From: Verrucomicrobiota bacterium
GTDB taxonomy: Bacteria; Verrucomicrobiota; Kiritimatiellia; CAIVKH01
Length of the DNA stretch: 64,000 nucleotides
Reading direction: 5' to 3'
Assembly (NCBI GenBank): GCA_024233345.1
Contig: JACKPT010000008.1
Location: forward strand, 124,001-188,000
Positions 1-9,716 of the stretch are shown in pieces. Every line of letters starts with the position of its first letter. The stretch's first letter is position 1. A program made the translations under genes and the position numbers. Under the pieces are notes generated by a model, which was not told the origin of the DNA, made no database searches, and saw only the letters and a list, made by a program, of their open reading frames with translations.

Positions 1-1
1 T

Positions 2-673
2 GTTATGCCGAAAAAAGGCGGGCGCCCTCTCGAAGAGCCGACCGATGAACAGTGGCGGGAGCTGGGGCGGTTGATCGGACGCATGCACCTGATCGGGGCA
101 CAGCAAATGCCCCGCGACCGGGTCCGCCTCCATCCGCAGGATTCCACCCGCACCCACCGGGAGGAAATTCTTGCCCTCGACTTTCCGATGACCTCCCTGC
201 GAAACCAGTTCGCGGAACTCACCGAGGAACTGATTGAGGAAATTTCCCCCCGGTTTGATGACATGCAACCCATTCGCATCCATGGTGACTGCCACCGGGC
301 CAACATTCTCTGCCGCCCCGGAGAGCCCTTCATTCTGATCGATTTCGATGACATGGCGGTCGGACCTTCCGCCCAGGATCTATGGATGATGCTCCCGGAC
401 CACCTGCGCCACTGCACCCGCGAATTTGATGCCCTGATCGAGGGCTATGAAACCTTCCGGGAATTTGACTGGGCCGAAAAAGCATTGATAGAGCCGCTCC
501 GGGCCATGCGGTTTCTGCACTATACCGCCTGGTGTGCCCGGCAAGTGCGGGACGGGGGTTTTGCCCGGCTCTCTCCAGCTTTTGGCACCGCCGGCTTCTG
601 GCGGCAGGAGATCGACGATCTGGAGCGGCAGCTTCAGGAAATCCGGGACGACCAACCGGGACTCGCGAGGTAA
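2..673 (+). CDS. srkA: SrkA-type stress-response kinase, 5' end cut by window edge
   Basis: Aminoglycoside-phosphotransferase-fold kinase of the SrkA (YihE/RdoA) family, cytoplasmic, known in E. coli as a Ser/Thr kinase that counters stress-induced death. The reading frame is open to the first base. The ATG at 5 is probably internal, because the visible part starts in the middle of the N-lobe when compared with about 330 residues for the family. Seen: catalytic loop HGDCHRANIL (about residues 93-102 from that ATG), the DFDD metal motif near 114, the DLWM segment, and the family-typical stretch EPLRAMRFLHYTAW. It ends 15 bp before the cardiolipin synthase gene on the same strand, so co-transcription is possible. 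A second kinase of this fold lies at 38239. Family call is strong; the substrate is not visible. Confidence 0.8.
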   Translation, partial: VMPKKGGRPLEEPTDEQWRELGRLIGRMHLIGAQQMPRDRVRLHPQDSTRTHREEILALDFPMTSLRNQFAELTEELIEEISPRFDDMQPIRIHGDCHRANILCRPGEPFILIDFDDMAVGPSAQDLWMMLPDHLRHCTREFDALIEGYETFREFDWAEKALIEPLRAMRFLHYTAWCARQVRDGGFARLSPAFGTAGFWRQEIDDLERQLQEIRDDQPGLAR

Positions 674-688
674 ACCGGGATATCGGCC

Positions 689-2176
689 ATGCATGCCATT
701 CCACCATTGGGAATCCCGTTCTGGACCGTGCTCCATCTCGCGGGGTTCTCCTGGGTGGTTCTGCACTGCCTTCGCCATCGGCGTGAACCCATTTCCACCC
801 TCCTCTGGATGGTTGCCGCCTGGTCCCTGCCGATTCTCGGCTTTCTTCTCTACCTGATGTTCGGGATCACCCGGGTCCGGCGAAAGACCTGGAAAAAGGA
901 ATCGGCCAACCAACGGCTGCGGGCAGTGAGACAGGAGCAGGAATCGGAAACCCTTCCCCTTCACTACTGGCGCTCGCTCCGGGAAGCTGCGGTGAGCCGC
1001 CCCGAAGATCCGCAATCCCTCCGCATCGACACCGCGCTTGCCCAGACCAATCCCGATCACGTCCTCCTGCGAGGCAATCACATCCAGCTCCTCACCACCG
1101 GGGATGAAGCCTTTCCCGCCATGCTCGAGGCAATCCGGTCCGCAACCAACCACATTCATCTTCAATGTTTTATCATCGGGAATGATCCGGTAGGCCGGGC
1201 GTTCATGGATGCCCTCGCCGAGCGGGCCGAGGCCGGGGTGCAGGTCCGGGTTCTCTTTGATCGCTTTGGTTCCACCCAGGCAGTCCTCTCCGGACTGTTT
1301 CGTCGATACCGAAACATTCCCGGCCTTCACATCCAGGGCTGGAGCATGGCCCGGCTCCTGAAACGGCAGTTCCAAGTCAACCTGCGTAACCACCGGAAAA
1401 CCCTGGTCGTGGATGGAAAAACTGCCTTCATGGGCGGCATTAACCTCCAGGAAAAACACCGGACGCGCCCCTTTGCTCCGGCCATTCGCGACTACCATGT
1501 CCGTCTCCGCGGGCCGATCGTTCACGAACTGCAATACACCTTCCTCAGCGACTGGTACTACATCACCGAGGAGTCCCCGCGTGAACTCCTGAAGGCCGCC
1601 CACTTTCCCACGATCGAGTGGACCGGTCACGCCCTGATCCGGCTGGTCAATGGATCTCCGGCAACCGAGCTCGACGAAATTTGTGATGCCCTGTTTTCGA
1701 TGATCACCCTCGCCGAGAAGAGCATTCTCGCCAGCACCCCCTACTTCATTCCCTCCTCGGATATCATCCGCGCCCTCCGCATTGCCGCTCTACGCGGGGT
1801 GGATGTACGCATCATCGTCCCCCGCAACAGCAACCATTTCTATGCCGGACTGGCGGGGCGGGCGCTTTACGAGGAACTGCTCGATGCCGGGGTGCGGATC
1901 TATGAGCGCCATCCTCCCTTCCTTCATGGCAAGGCCATGCTGATCGATGACACGGTGGCCATGGTGGGCACCGCCAACCTCGACATCCGTAGCCTCCGTC
2001 TCAACTACGAAACCAATCTGGCGATCTATGATCCGGGGTTTGCCAACCAGATCAAGGAGGTCTTGCTCGACGAAATCTCCCACAGCGAACCCATCGACCT
2101 CAACGCCTGGCGCAACCGTCCCGAGCGGCATAAGATCATCGAAAACCTCTGCCATATTCTGACCCCGATGTTGTGA
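689..2176 (+). CDS. cls: Cardiolipin synthase (phospholipase D family)
   Basis: Makes cardiolipin from two phosphatidylglycerol molecules at the inner membrane. The 495-residue length fits bacterial ClsA. Two hydrophobic N-terminal segments (about residues 8-25 and 35-55) are followed by two PLD repeats. The first HKD motif reads HRKTLVVD, with His near residue 235; the second reads HGKAMLID, with His near 413; both continue into the expected Gly/Asn residues (GGINL and GTANLD). Two ATGs occur close together at the start (689 and the overlapping ATGCATGCC); no strong ribosome site separates them. The gene follows the SrkA-like kinase closely and precedes a nucleotide-sugar dehydrogenase by 94 bp. 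Confidence 0.93.
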   Translation: MHAIPPLGIPFWTVLHLAGFSWVVLHCLRHRREPISTLLWMVAAWSLPILGFLLYLMFGITRVRRKTWKKESANQRLRAVRQEQESETLPLHYWRSLREAAVSRPEDPQSLRIDTALAQTNPDHVLLRGNHIQLLTTGDEAFPAMLEAIRSATNHIHLQCFIIGNDPVGRAFMDALAERAEAGVQVRVLFDRFGSTQAVLSGLFRRYRNIPGLHIQGWSMARLLKRQFQVNLRNHRKTLVVDGKTAFMGGINLQEKHRTRPFAPAIRDYHVRLRGPIVHELQYTFLSDWYYITEESPRELLKAAHFPTIEWTGHALIRLVNGSPATELDEICDALFSMITLAEKSILASTPYFIPSSDIIRALRIAALRGVDVRIIVPRNSNHFYAGLAGRALYEELLDAGVRIYERHPPFLHGKAMLIDDTVAMVGTANLDIRSLRLNYETNLAIYDPGFANQIKEVLLDEISHSEPIDLNAWRNRPERHKIIENLCHILTPML

Positions 2177-2270
2177 TCATGGATGGCGCCGGGCGCGGTC
2201 CGGAAAATAGTATCGCTAACCCCTGGCCGTCTCCCTATATTTTCTGGCGTTTGGCGAGGAGCAGATAGAT

Positions 2271-3548
2271 ATGCGCGAAGAAATCATAGGTGTTGTCGGA
2301 CTGGGGTATGTAGGACTTCCACTTGCCGTCAGGCTTTCCGGTGCGTTTCAGGTTGTGGGTTTCGATATCAATCCCAGACGAATCGAGGAACTGAAGGCTG
2401 GGCATGACCATACCCACGAGGTTGATCCGGCCATGCTCAACCCCGACTCGCTGTCCTATACCGCCTCGGTCGAAGACCTGACCGCCTGCACCTTTCTGAT
2501 CGTGGCGGTTCCCACGCCGGTTACCGATGCGCATGATCCCGACCTGACCCCGGTGATTGAAGCCACAAAAACGGTGGGCGCCATTCTTGGCAAGGGCATG
2601 CTGGTCTCCTACGAAAGCACGGTCTATCCGGGGGTTACCGAGGAGGTTTGCGCCCCGATCCTCGAAGCGATGTCCGGCCTCAAGCTCGGGGACTTCGATC
2701 TCGCCTATTCCCCGGAACGGGTCAATCCCGGCGACAAGCAGCATACCATCGACAAAATCGTCAAGGTCGTCAGTGCCAGCAGCCCGGAAGCCCTCGAGCG
2801 GGCCGCTTTCGTCTACGGCAAGGTCACCGACGCGGGCGTCCACCGCGCCCCCTCGATCAAGACCGCCGAGGCCGCCAAGGTCATTGAGAATGTGCAGCGT
2901 GACCTCAACATCGCCCTCATGAACGAACTGTCGAAAATTTTCAACCTGATGGGGATTCATACCGGCGATGTGTTGGAGGCCGCCGGTACCAAATGGAATT
3001 TCCACAAATACCACCCCGGCCTCGTCGGCGGGCATTGTATTGGGGTGGATCCCTACTATCTCACCTATCGGGCGGTTCAACTGGGCTACCATCCAGAGGT
3101 CATCCTTGCCGGGCGACGCATCAATGACGGCATGGGCCACTATGTCGGGGACATGGTCATTCGTGCCCTTAACGCCGCAGGCCGACTTCCCCGCGATGCA
3201 AAGATCTGGCTCCTCGGATTGACCTTTAAGGAAAATGTGCCCGATTTCCGAAATACCCGGGCGGTGGATGTCGCTCGCTATCTGCAAGGTTTCGGCTGCC
3301 ATGTCGTCGCTTGGGAACCGATGGTGGACAGCGAGACGATTCGGAAAAAATTCGGTCTTGAATCCGTATCCTATGACGCGATTCAGGAGGCCGATGCGGT
3401 CGTGCTGGTGAACGGGCACAACGCCTACCGGGAGATCCAGCTCGCCGATCTGAGGCAGAAGGTCCGCACGCCGGTACTGGTGGATATCAAGAATTTCTTC
3501 CCGCGCGAACAGGCGGAGCAACTCGGCTTTATCTACAAGAGCCTGTGA
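2271..3548 (+). CDS. tviB: UDP-N-acetylhexosamine 6-dehydrogenase, TviB/WbpA type
   Basis: NAD-dependent four-electron oxidation of a UDP-HexNAc to its uronic acid, feeding capsule or O-antigen synthesis. N-terminal Rossmann fold with GLGYVGLPLA at residues 9-18, YSPERVNPGD mid-protein, and the catalytic block GGHCIGVDPYYL with the nucleophile Cys at 256. C-terminal UDP-binding domain carries LGLTFKENVPDFRNT. Length of 425 residues matches the TviB/VipA subfamily better than UDP-glucose dehydrogenase. A GAGGAG ribosome site sits at 2255-2260, 10 bp before the ATG. No other capsule genes are adjacent, so the exact sugar is unknown. Confidence 0.88.
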   Translation: MREEIIGVVGLGYVGLPLAVRLSGAFQVVGFDINPRRIEELKAGHDHTHEVDPAMLNPDSLSYTASVEDLTACTFLIVAVPTPVTDAHDPDLTPVIEATKTVGAILGKGMLVSYESTVYPGVTEEVCAPILEAMSGLKLGDFDLAYSPERVNPGDKQHTIDKIVKVVSASSPEALERAAFVYGKVTDAGVHRAPSIKTAEAAKVIENVQRDLNIALMNELSKIFNLMGIHTGDVLEAAGTKWNFHKYHPGLVGGHCIGVDPYYLTYRAVQLGYHPEVILAGRRINDGMGHYVGDMVIRALNAAGRLPRDAKIWLLGLTFKENVPDFRNTRAVDVARYLQGFGCHVVAWEPMVDSETIRKKFGLESVSYDAIQEADAVVLVNGHNAYREIQLADLRQKVRTPVLVDIKNFFPREQAEQLGFIYKSL

Positions 3549-3555
3549 TCCGTTC

Positions 3556-5280
3556 TTACGGCGCCATCACATCCAGCTCAACGTTGAGCATCTCCCGAAA
3601 CAGCCCTGGCTGACGACACAGGGTTGGGAAGTCACCCCGCTGGGCGACCCGGCCGGAGTCAATGACCAGAATTTCGTCAAAGCCAGACAGGCCGGCAAGG
3701 CGATGGCTGATCAACAGCCCTCCGTTCTGTTTCAAGGTCGGCAGGATATCGGCAAGAATCGCGTCGGCGGTTTCCGGGTCCACATGATTCAGGGGTTCAT
3801 CCAGGATCAGCATCCGGTCGCGACGAGCCAGGGCCCGGGCAAGAACGAGCCGTTGGGCCTCGCCGCCGGAGACCATGGCGCCACCCTCGCCGAGTTGAGT
3901 TTGGAGTCCATCGGGCAATGAGACCGCCCATGAGCGAAGCCGGACAAGTTCGAGGAGCTGGTCGATTTCATTATCCGTCACCGGGTCACCGCCCCATTGA
4001 AAATGTTCGCGGAGGGTGCCCATGAAGAGATGACTCTTCTGGGAAACGATGGCGAGGCGTTCGCGCACGTCCCGGGCGGACAGGGTGGTGGCATCCACGC
4101 CGGACACCAACAGGGTTCCCGTCGTAGGCTCCAGTACCCGGGTCAGCAGCCGGGCGAGCGTGCTTTTGCCGGAACCGTTGGGTCCCACCACCGCCACCGC
4201 GCGCCCAGGGGCCAGATCCAAACAGATTCCATCCAGGATGTTCTGTTCGCCATAAGCCGCCCCGACCTCATCGAGGACAAAGCTCAATGGGCCGTCCGGA
4301 AGCGGCATTGCCGACACCGGCTCAGGCATCGCGGGGGGCAGTTGTTCCATCTGCTGAATCCGCGCACCTGATTCCTGAACCGATCCCAGGAGGTGAATGG
4401 CCGAAGCCAGGGCCGCAACGCCCTCGAACGTTGCCATGACGCCAAGTGCAATGGCCGCCAGCAACACTCCCGCGAGTTCGCCACGCTGGACCAGGGGGAT
4501 TGCAAAAACCAGCGAGAGGATCATGCCGGTCCAGGTGACGCCCTGAATCATTCCTTCCTGCCAGGCAACGAGGCGATTCATCACACCAGTCACGCGGTCC
4601 TCCAGTGCAGCGAGGCGGAGCCATCGGCGACGGGCCAGCGGTGCGCGCCCCCAATGGGCCAGCGCCACCCGCCCGGCCAATGTTTCCGTAGCCTGGGCTG
4701 AAATCCGGGCCTTGATTCTCTGCCGCAGGACACCCAGCCGATGGCCGTGCCAGGAGAGCCAACCCGGAATCAACCAGCCGGCGAGCACATGACAACCGCC
4801 CACCGCGAGCGCCAACTTCAGATCGATCAAGGCGAGCGCGCCAACCGTTACCAGTGCGATTACCACCGAGGAAATGGCGGGAGCGATTAGCCGGATGTAT
4901 ACATTCTGAAGATTCTCCACATCGCCGATCAACCGAGCGAGCAGGTCGCCGCCCTGCCGGTCCCACAGCCTCAGGGGGGCCAGCGGCACCAGATGCTGAT
5001 AAACCCGCACCCGCAATTCCCGTAGTAGCCGAAAGGTCACATCGTGCGACACCAGGCGCTCGAGATAGCGAAGAGCCGCCCGGGACAAGGCAAAGAATCG
5101 CACGGCTGTCACAATCACCATCAAGTCCAGAATCGGGGGGCGCAGGGCCGCCTCGGAAAGCAGGCGCCCCGACGCGACCATCAACCCCATGCCAGTCAAG
5201 ACGACGGCAACGCCCAACAGCAGGGCCACCACCACCCAGGCCCGAAACGGTTTGAATCCCCCGGTGTACCAACTCAGCAT
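3556..5280 (-). CDS. cydC: Cysteine/glutathione ABC exporter subunit CydC
   Basis: Half-transporter (six-helix membrane domain plus ATPase, 574 residues) that with CydD exports cysteine/glutathione to the periplasm for cytochrome bd and c maturation. The nucleotide-binding domain shows Walker A GPNGSGKSTLARLL, signature VSGGEAQRLVLARAL and Walker B RMLILDEP. The start ATG overlaps the cydD stop by a few bases, so the two are translationally coupled in the order cydD-cydC. No cydAB oxidase genes are in the window. Confidence 0.88.
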   Translation of the reverse strand: MLSWYTGGFKPFRAWVVVALLLGVAVVLTGMGLMVASGRLLSEAALRPPILDLMVIVTAVRFFALSRAALRYLERLVSHDVTFRLLRELRVRVYQHLVPLAPLRLWDRQGGDLLARLIGDVENLQNVYIRLIAPAISSVVIALVTVGALALIDLKLALAVGGCHVLAGWLIPGWLSWHGHRLGVLRQRIKARISAQATETLAGRVALAHWGRAPLARRRWLRLAALEDRVTGVMNRLVAWQEGMIQGVTWTGMILSLVFAIPLVQRGELAGVLLAAIALGVMATFEGVAALASAIHLLGSVQESGARIQQMEQLPPAMPEPVSAMPLPDGPLSFVLDEVGAAYGEQNILDGICLDLAPGRAVAVVGPNGSGKSTLARLLTRVLEPTTGTLLVSGVDATTLSARDVRERLAIVSQKSHLFMGTLREHFQWGGDPVTDNEIDQLLELVRLRSWAVSLPDGLQTQLGEGGAMVSGGEAQRLVLARALARRDRMLILDEPLNHVDPETADAILADILPTLKQNGGLLISHRLAGLSGFDEILVIDSGRVAQRGDFPTLCRQPGLFREMLNVELDVMAP

Positions 5281-7019
5281 GACGGCCTCGCCCCTTGTTG
5301 TCCGACCACCATGTTGCGCGCTTGCAGCACCGCCTGCGGGTTTCCGTGTGCCGCGATTTTTCCCGCCTCAAGCCAGGTCAAGGTGTCGGCTTGAAGCATC
5401 GTGTGATAGCGATGTGCAATGACCACCAGGGTTTTACCTGCAGACAATGCGCGAACCGCCCGGGACATCATTTGTTCGCTCCGAGGATCCAAACCGGACT
5501 CCGGCTCGTCCAGAAACAACAACGGGGTTTGACGGAGGTAGGCTCGTGCCAGAGCGATTCTCTGCCGTTGTCCGCCACTGAGCTTCATGCCTGCCTCGCC
5601 GACCGGTGTAGCGGCCCCCTTGGGCAGGGTCGCGAGCCAGTCTTCCATATCGGCAAACCGCATCGCCTCGGCCACCTGCCGGTCGGTCACTTCGCGGCAG
5701 GCCATGCGGACATTGGATTCGATCGAGCCGGAAAAAAATGCCGGGGCCTGGGGAACCCAGGTCACCCACTCACGCCAGTGGTTCATGGGTACATCAGAGA
5801 GTCGATTCCCCCCTACGGTCAGGGTTCCCCGATCCGGTTCCATTTGTTTCATCAGCAGCCGCATCAACGTGGATTTTCCGGCCCCGCTTGGTCCGGCCAG
5901 CACATGGATTTGCCCGGCTGCCAGGGTCAGGCAAAGATTATCCAGCGCCGGTTGCTGTCTTTGCGGGTACTGGTAGGACACCGAGTCAATCTCGATGGCA
6001 AGTGCGCCCGGCACAGCGGGCAGGGACGGCGCTTCCGAAGTATCGGCGGGGGCAGGTGTTTCCTCCGGCAATTCCTTGCCCAGAAAATACCCCGATGCTT
6101 CAGCATCCATCGCGGCGTGCCGTTCTGCGCCAAACTGGCGGAGAGGGAGGTAAAATTCCGGCGTCAAAATCAAAACAAACAACGCGGGCTCAAAGAGCAT
6201 GGTCCCCTCGATCAGTCGCACCCCGATCGATACCGCGACCACCGCCGTGCTCAGGGAGGCGGCAAGCTCCAGCACCATCCCGGAAAGAAAAGCCGTCCGC
6301 AGCACCGACATCGTGACCATGCGATACCGTTCACTGACCTCGCGCACCTCACCCGCGCGGTCGGACACCCCAAGGTCGATCAGGGTCGGCAAGCCCCGGA
6401 TCAAATCCAGCAGATGCCCACCCATACGCTGCAACTGGGTCCACTGCCGGTCGGACTGGCGGCGGGTGGCATCCCCGATCAACCACATGAACACCGGGAT
6501 GAGCGGTCCGGTAACCAGAAGCAGCAGACCGCTCCAGGGATCCAATCGCAGCACCACGGCCACAATAAGCAGTGGGCGGACCATAAGGGAAAATTTCTGG
6601 GGCAGGTAACGTCCGAAAAAACCCTCCATGCGATCAAGGCCTTCGGAGGCCAGGGTGGTCATTTCACCGTTGGAAAGCGCGGAGAACCTCGGGCAGTCCA
6701 GCCAACCGCTCAGCAACCGGGTGCGGAGGTGGCCCTTGATGACGAGGGCGGCCTGCAGCGAGCGATCCCGGAGGAAGCCGGTGCACAGACTCCGGGCCAC
6801 CGTCGCGACAGCAAGCAGGGCAAGCTCAGGCGCCAGCGACGGCAAGGGCATCCCGGCAAGAAATGCTGCATTGATGATGTGTGCGGTCAGGGTCGCCTGG
6901 GCAATCAGTAGCCCGGAGGAAAAGACTTCGGCAATGGATCCGGCGGCATACAATCCGGAGGCCAGAGATCGAAAGCGGGTCAACCACTGGTGCAGTGCTT
7001 TGGTGTCTGGTTCGGACAT
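5274..7019 (-). CDS. cydD: Cysteine/glutathione ABC exporter subunit CydD
   Basis: Partner of CydC in the heterodimeric thiol exporter. 581 residues: N-terminal transmembrane domain with the CydD-typical run of hydrophobic helices, then an ATPase domain with Walker A AGPSGAGKSTLMRLL, signature LSGGQRQRIALARAYL and Walker B LLFLDEPESGLDP. It is first in a two-gene minus-strand operon with cydC. The 136-bp gap to pal holds the pal terminator. Confidence 0.88.
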   Translation of the reverse strand: MSEPDTKALHQWLTRFRSLASGLYAAGSIAEVFSSGLLIAQATLTAHIINAAFLAGMPLPSLAPELALLAVATVARSLCTGFLRDRSLQAALVIKGHLRTRLLSGWLDCPRFSALSNGEMTTLASEGLDRMEGFFGRYLPQKFSLMVRPLLIVAVVLRLDPWSGLLLLVTGPLIPVFMWLIGDATRRQSDRQWTQLQRMGGHLLDLIRGLPTLIDLGVSDRAGEVREVSERYRMVTMSVLRTAFLSGMVLELAASLSTAVVAVSIGVRLIEGTMLFEPALFVLILTPEFYLPLRQFGAERHAAMDAEASGYFLGKELPEETPAPADTSEAPSLPAVPGALAIEIDSVSYQYPQRQQPALDNLCLTLAAGQIHVLAGPSGAGKSTLMRLLMKQMEPDRGTLTVGGNRLSDVPMNHWREWVTWVPQAPAFFSGSIESNVRMACREVTDRQVAEAMRFADMEDWLATLPKGAATPVGEAGMKLSGGQRQRIALARAYLRQTPLLFLDEPESGLDPRSEQMMSRAVRALSAGKTLVVIAHRYHTMLQADTLTWLEAGKIAAHGNPQAVLQARNMVVGQQGARPSC

Positions 7020-7103
7020 CGTGGGAGACTATACACGAAGATCGCGACAACAGCACCTCCACACGACCCACCACGGGGAGTATCAAGGGACCGCTGTGCC
7101 CAT

Positions 7104-7131
7104 AAAAAATGCGGCCCATGGGGACCGCATT
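7104..7131 (-). terminator. Intrinsic terminator after pal
   Basis: Read on the minus strand, a stem with arms at 7121-7131 and 7108-7117 around a 3-nt loop is followed by a run of T residues. It lies about 25 bp past the pal stop codon. Confidence 0.8.
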
Positions 7132-7155
7132 GTTGTCAGGCATTCTTTTGTTTGC

Positions 7156-7689
7156 CTAGTACAGCGAGAACTGGGCGCGGCGATTCAGGCGCCAGGCACC
7201 TTCATCGTGACCGAGGGCAGCTGGATTTTCTTCACCATAGCTCTTGGTGGTCACCCGACCGGGTTCCACACCCATGCCGAGCAGGTAGGCGCGAACGGAT
7301 TGAGCGCGGCGCTCGCCGAGGGCAAGGTTGTATTCATTGCTGCCGCGCTCATCACAGTGGCCTTCGACCACCAGGCTGGACTGGGGGTTGGCGCGGAGAA
7401 ACTCCACGATGGCATCCAGTTTCCCTCGTTCGGAAGGACTGACAATTGAGCTGTCATAGTCGAAGTACAGGGTTTCAAACTGACTGGCTGCTGCGGCCAT
7501 CCCGTCGGGATTCATCGCATCGCCATAGCCATACAAGCCGCCGTCGCCCATATCCTGGCCGATCACATTACCCATCTCATCAAAACCTGCGCCGCCATTG
7601 GCCTTTGGCTTTTTCTTACAGCCAGTCGAAACGACCGATATCGCCAGCACCAGCAACAATACACTTTTCAACATCACCGCACTCTTCAT
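7156..7689 (-). CDS. pal: Peptidoglycan-associated lipoprotein Pal
   Basis: Outer-membrane lipoprotein that ties the membrane to peptidoglycan in the Tol-Pal system. The start is placed at the ATG at 7689 (MKSAVMLKS), which is preceded by GGAAGG and begins a lipoprotein signal peptide with the cleavage site VSTGC. The C-terminal OmpA-like domain shows LYFDYDSSIV, VEGHCDERGSNEYNLALGERRA and a YGEENP tail, the peptidoglycan-binding hallmarks. About 177 residues, normal for Pal. It lies 32 bp downstream of tolB in the same direction. Confidence 0.92.
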   Translation of the reverse strand: MKSAVMLKSVLLLVLAISVVSTGCKKKPKANGGAGFDEMGNVIGQDMGDGGLYGYGDAMNPDGMAAAASQFETLYFDYDSSIVSPSERGKLDAIVEFLRANPQSSLVVEGHCDERGSNEYNLALGERRAQSVRAYLLGMGVEPGRVTTKSYGEENPAALGHDEGAWRLNRRAQFSLY

Positions 7690-7721
7690 GATCCAATCCT
7701 TCCGATCCCATCCACTCGCTA

Positions 7722-8924
7722 TTATTTCGTCCAATTGGGAGAAGTCCAATCCCCTTTTCCATCCGTTAAAACTATGTATGGGTCCCCCATGGTGTCAAGC
7801 AGGACCACTTGTGATCGATAGTTCTCTGTCCGGGTGCAGGCGATATGCCGACCGTCGGGCGCCCAGCAGGGGTCCTCGAAGTCGACATTCCCCGAACTGA
7901 TCTGGCGTTCTTCCCCGGTTGCCGGATCAAGGACATAGATCTGGAAACGGCCCCCGGTCAGGGTGGCATAGGTCAGTTGGCCGTGGGGACCCCAGTTCGG
8001 GGCCACATTCTGGGACCCGGACCGGGTGACCCTCTGGCCCTGACCACCGGAGCGGTTGATCACATAAATCCGCGGCTGCCGGTTGACCTGATCCGAAACA
8101 TAGGCGATCTGCCGGCCATCGGGGGACCAACATGGACTGGCCTCGTTGGCACCAGGACTCCGGGTCAATCGCGCCAGGGCACCATCGGCCAGATTCATGA
8201 TGTACAGCTCGGGATTTCCATCCTTGGACAGGATCAGGGCGATCTGCCGACCGTCGGGAGACACCGCGCCTCCCGTATTCAGCCCGGCAAAGTTGGAAAT
8301 CCGGGTCAGTTGCCCCCCGGGCAGCAGCACCCGGTACAAAGCGGGAAACCCTTTGAAAAAGGAGGTGTAAAAGATTGCCCGCCCGTCCGGCGACCATTCG
8401 GGCGCGAGGGTGATATTCCGGTGATTGGTGAGCTGAACCAGGCCCCCGCCATCGGCATCACAAAGGTAAATCTCCTTGTGGCCGGTTCCGGTTCCCACCA
8501 TCGCGAGCCGGGCGGTGGCCATCCCCTTTTTGCCGGTGGTGGCAAAAAGGATTGCATCGGCGGCTTCGTGTGCGATCCGGCGGATCGAGCTGACCGGTTC
8601 CCGGTACACCTTGGACCACAAGGGGCGGGATCCACCCCGGGCGGCGACCCGGATATCCACCACCGCGCCTTCACCTCGCCCGACCGCCTGGCCGGTAATG
8701 ATGAAGTCCGCGGCTCCCGCCCCACCCCGGGAGAGCCATCCCGAGCGGGCAAGGTCATTTTCAAGTACCGTCACAAAGGTCTTCCCCACCGCATCCGAAA
8801 TCCCAAACGGCGAAGCATCAAATGTCGCCCGGCCGGTGCCCTTGGCAATGGTGATTTCGGCGGCGGACCCGCCGGTAACCGTCAAACCCAATAGTCCAAA
8901 CACCCAAAAATACTTGCGCAACAT
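7722..8924 (-). CDS. tolB: Tol-Pal system protein TolB
   Basis: Periplasmic beta-propeller that contacts Pal. The start is the ATG at 8924 (MLRKYFWVFGLLGL), a signal peptide ending near GGSAA, with AGGGAGA about 8 bp upstream; a much longer open frame upstream is not coding. An N-terminal TolB domain is followed by repeated blades of the form 'W(S/A)PDGR.I.Y.S' (for example LAPEWSPDGRAIFYTS, ASPCWSPDGRQIAYVS). 400 residues, close to the usual 400-430. It forms a pair with pal; the plus-strand fabA lies divergently upstream. Confidence 0.92.
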   Translation of the reverse strand: MLRKYFWVFGLLGLTVTGGSAAEITIAKGTGRATFDASPFGISDAVGKTFVTVLENDLARSGWLSRGGAGAADFIITGQAVGRGEGAVVDIRVAARGGSRPLWSKVYREPVSSIRRIAHEAADAILFATTGKKGMATARLAMVGTGTGHKEIYLCDADGGGLVQLTNHRNITLAPEWSPDGRAIFYTSFFKGFPALYRVLLPGGQLTRISNFAGLNTGGAVSPDGRQIALILSKDGNPELYIMNLADGALARLTRSPGANEASPCWSPDGRQIAYVSDQVNRQPRIYVINRSGGQGQRVTRSGSQNVAPNWGPHGQLTYATLTGGRFQIYVLDPATGEERQISSGNVDFEDPCWAPDGRHIACTRTENYRSQVVLLDTMGDPYIVLTDGKGDWTSPNWTK

Positions 8925-8957
8925 AAATCCGTTCTCCCTGCAAAGAATGGCTCTACC

Positions 8958-8978
8958 CTGCCGATAAGCAATCGGCAG
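8958..8978 (-). promoter_or_regulatory. Perfect 8-bp inverted repeat in the tolB leader
   Basis: CTGCCGAT and ATCGGCAG are separated by 5 nt, about 34-54 bp before the tolB ATG, in the 255-bp gap between the divergent tolB and fabA genes. It could be an operator or an mRNA hairpin; function not known. Confidence 0.3.
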
Positions 8979-9179
8979 TTTCAATGAAAATCGTGAAGAA
9001 TCGGAGGTCCATGCCGTCCCGCAGCGGGAGTGAACCGACCATGGGGCGGTGCTTGCCGACCCTGCTTGTCTCTGATCCAGGGCCGAACAGACCGGATTGT
9101 CCCGACCTTTTGAGGGGATAGGAATTTCCCTGATCAATGAGTCTTCCATTCTGACTGGCAAATCGTGTAGTATGTCGGC

Positions 9180-9695
9180 GTGACAAATCGAAACCAATAT
9201 ACGCGTGAAGAATTGATCGAATGTGGGCACGGCCGGTTGTTCGACCCCAATAGCCCCCGGCTTCCCCTGCCGAACATGTTGATGTTTGACCGGATTACCG
9301 AAGTTCGGAGTGATGGCGGGGCCTATGGAAAGGGAATTATCCGGGCTGAGTTCGACATTCAACCTGACCTTTGGTTTTTCCAATGCCACTTTGAGGGCGA
9401 TCCGGTGATGCCGGGCTGCCTCGGCCTCGACGCCCTCTGGCAGTTGACCGGCTTTTTTCTGGGCTGGAATGGCTTTCTCGGAAGGGGGCGGGCGCTTGGG
9501 GTCGGCGAAGTGAAATTTACCGGGCAGATTCTTCCCACCCACAGCCTGGTTACCTATACCGTCGACATCAAGCGCATGATGACGAGCAAGCTTGCCCTCG
9601 CCATCGCCGACGGGTCCGTCAATGTCGACGGAAGGGACATCTATCAGGCCAAGGGCATGAAGGTCGGCGTTTTTACATCCACCAGTGATTTCTAA
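9180..9695 (+). CDS. fabA: 3-hydroxydecanoyl-ACP dehydratase/isomerase FabA
   Basis: Dehydrates 3-hydroxydecanoyl-ACP and isomerises trans-2- to cis-3-decenoyl-ACP, the branch point of anaerobic unsaturated fatty acid synthesis. 171 residues against 172 in E. coli, aligned nearly end to end. The catalytic pair is in place: His70 in WFFQCHFEGDPVMPG and Asp84 in CLGLDALWQ. The start is a GTG at 9180; no in-frame ATG fits and the N-terminus aligns with the family from this point. fabB follows 21 bp later. Confidence 0.95.
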   Translation: MTNRNQYTREELIECGHGRLFDPNSPRLPLPNMLMFDRITEVRSDGGAYGKGIIRAEFDIQPDLWFFQCHFEGDPVMPGCLGLDALWQLTGFFLGWNGFLGRGRALGVGEVKFTGQILPTHSLVTYTVDIKRMMTSKLALAIADGSVNVDGRDIYQAKGMKVGVFTSTSDF

Positions 9696-9716
9696 TACGT
9701 TGGAAGGGAGCTTACC

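Noticed and set aside
5295..6911. 538-codon plus-strand frame opposite cydD
   Set aside because: CydD motifs are complete on the other strand; this frame has low-complexity His/Arg/Gly content.
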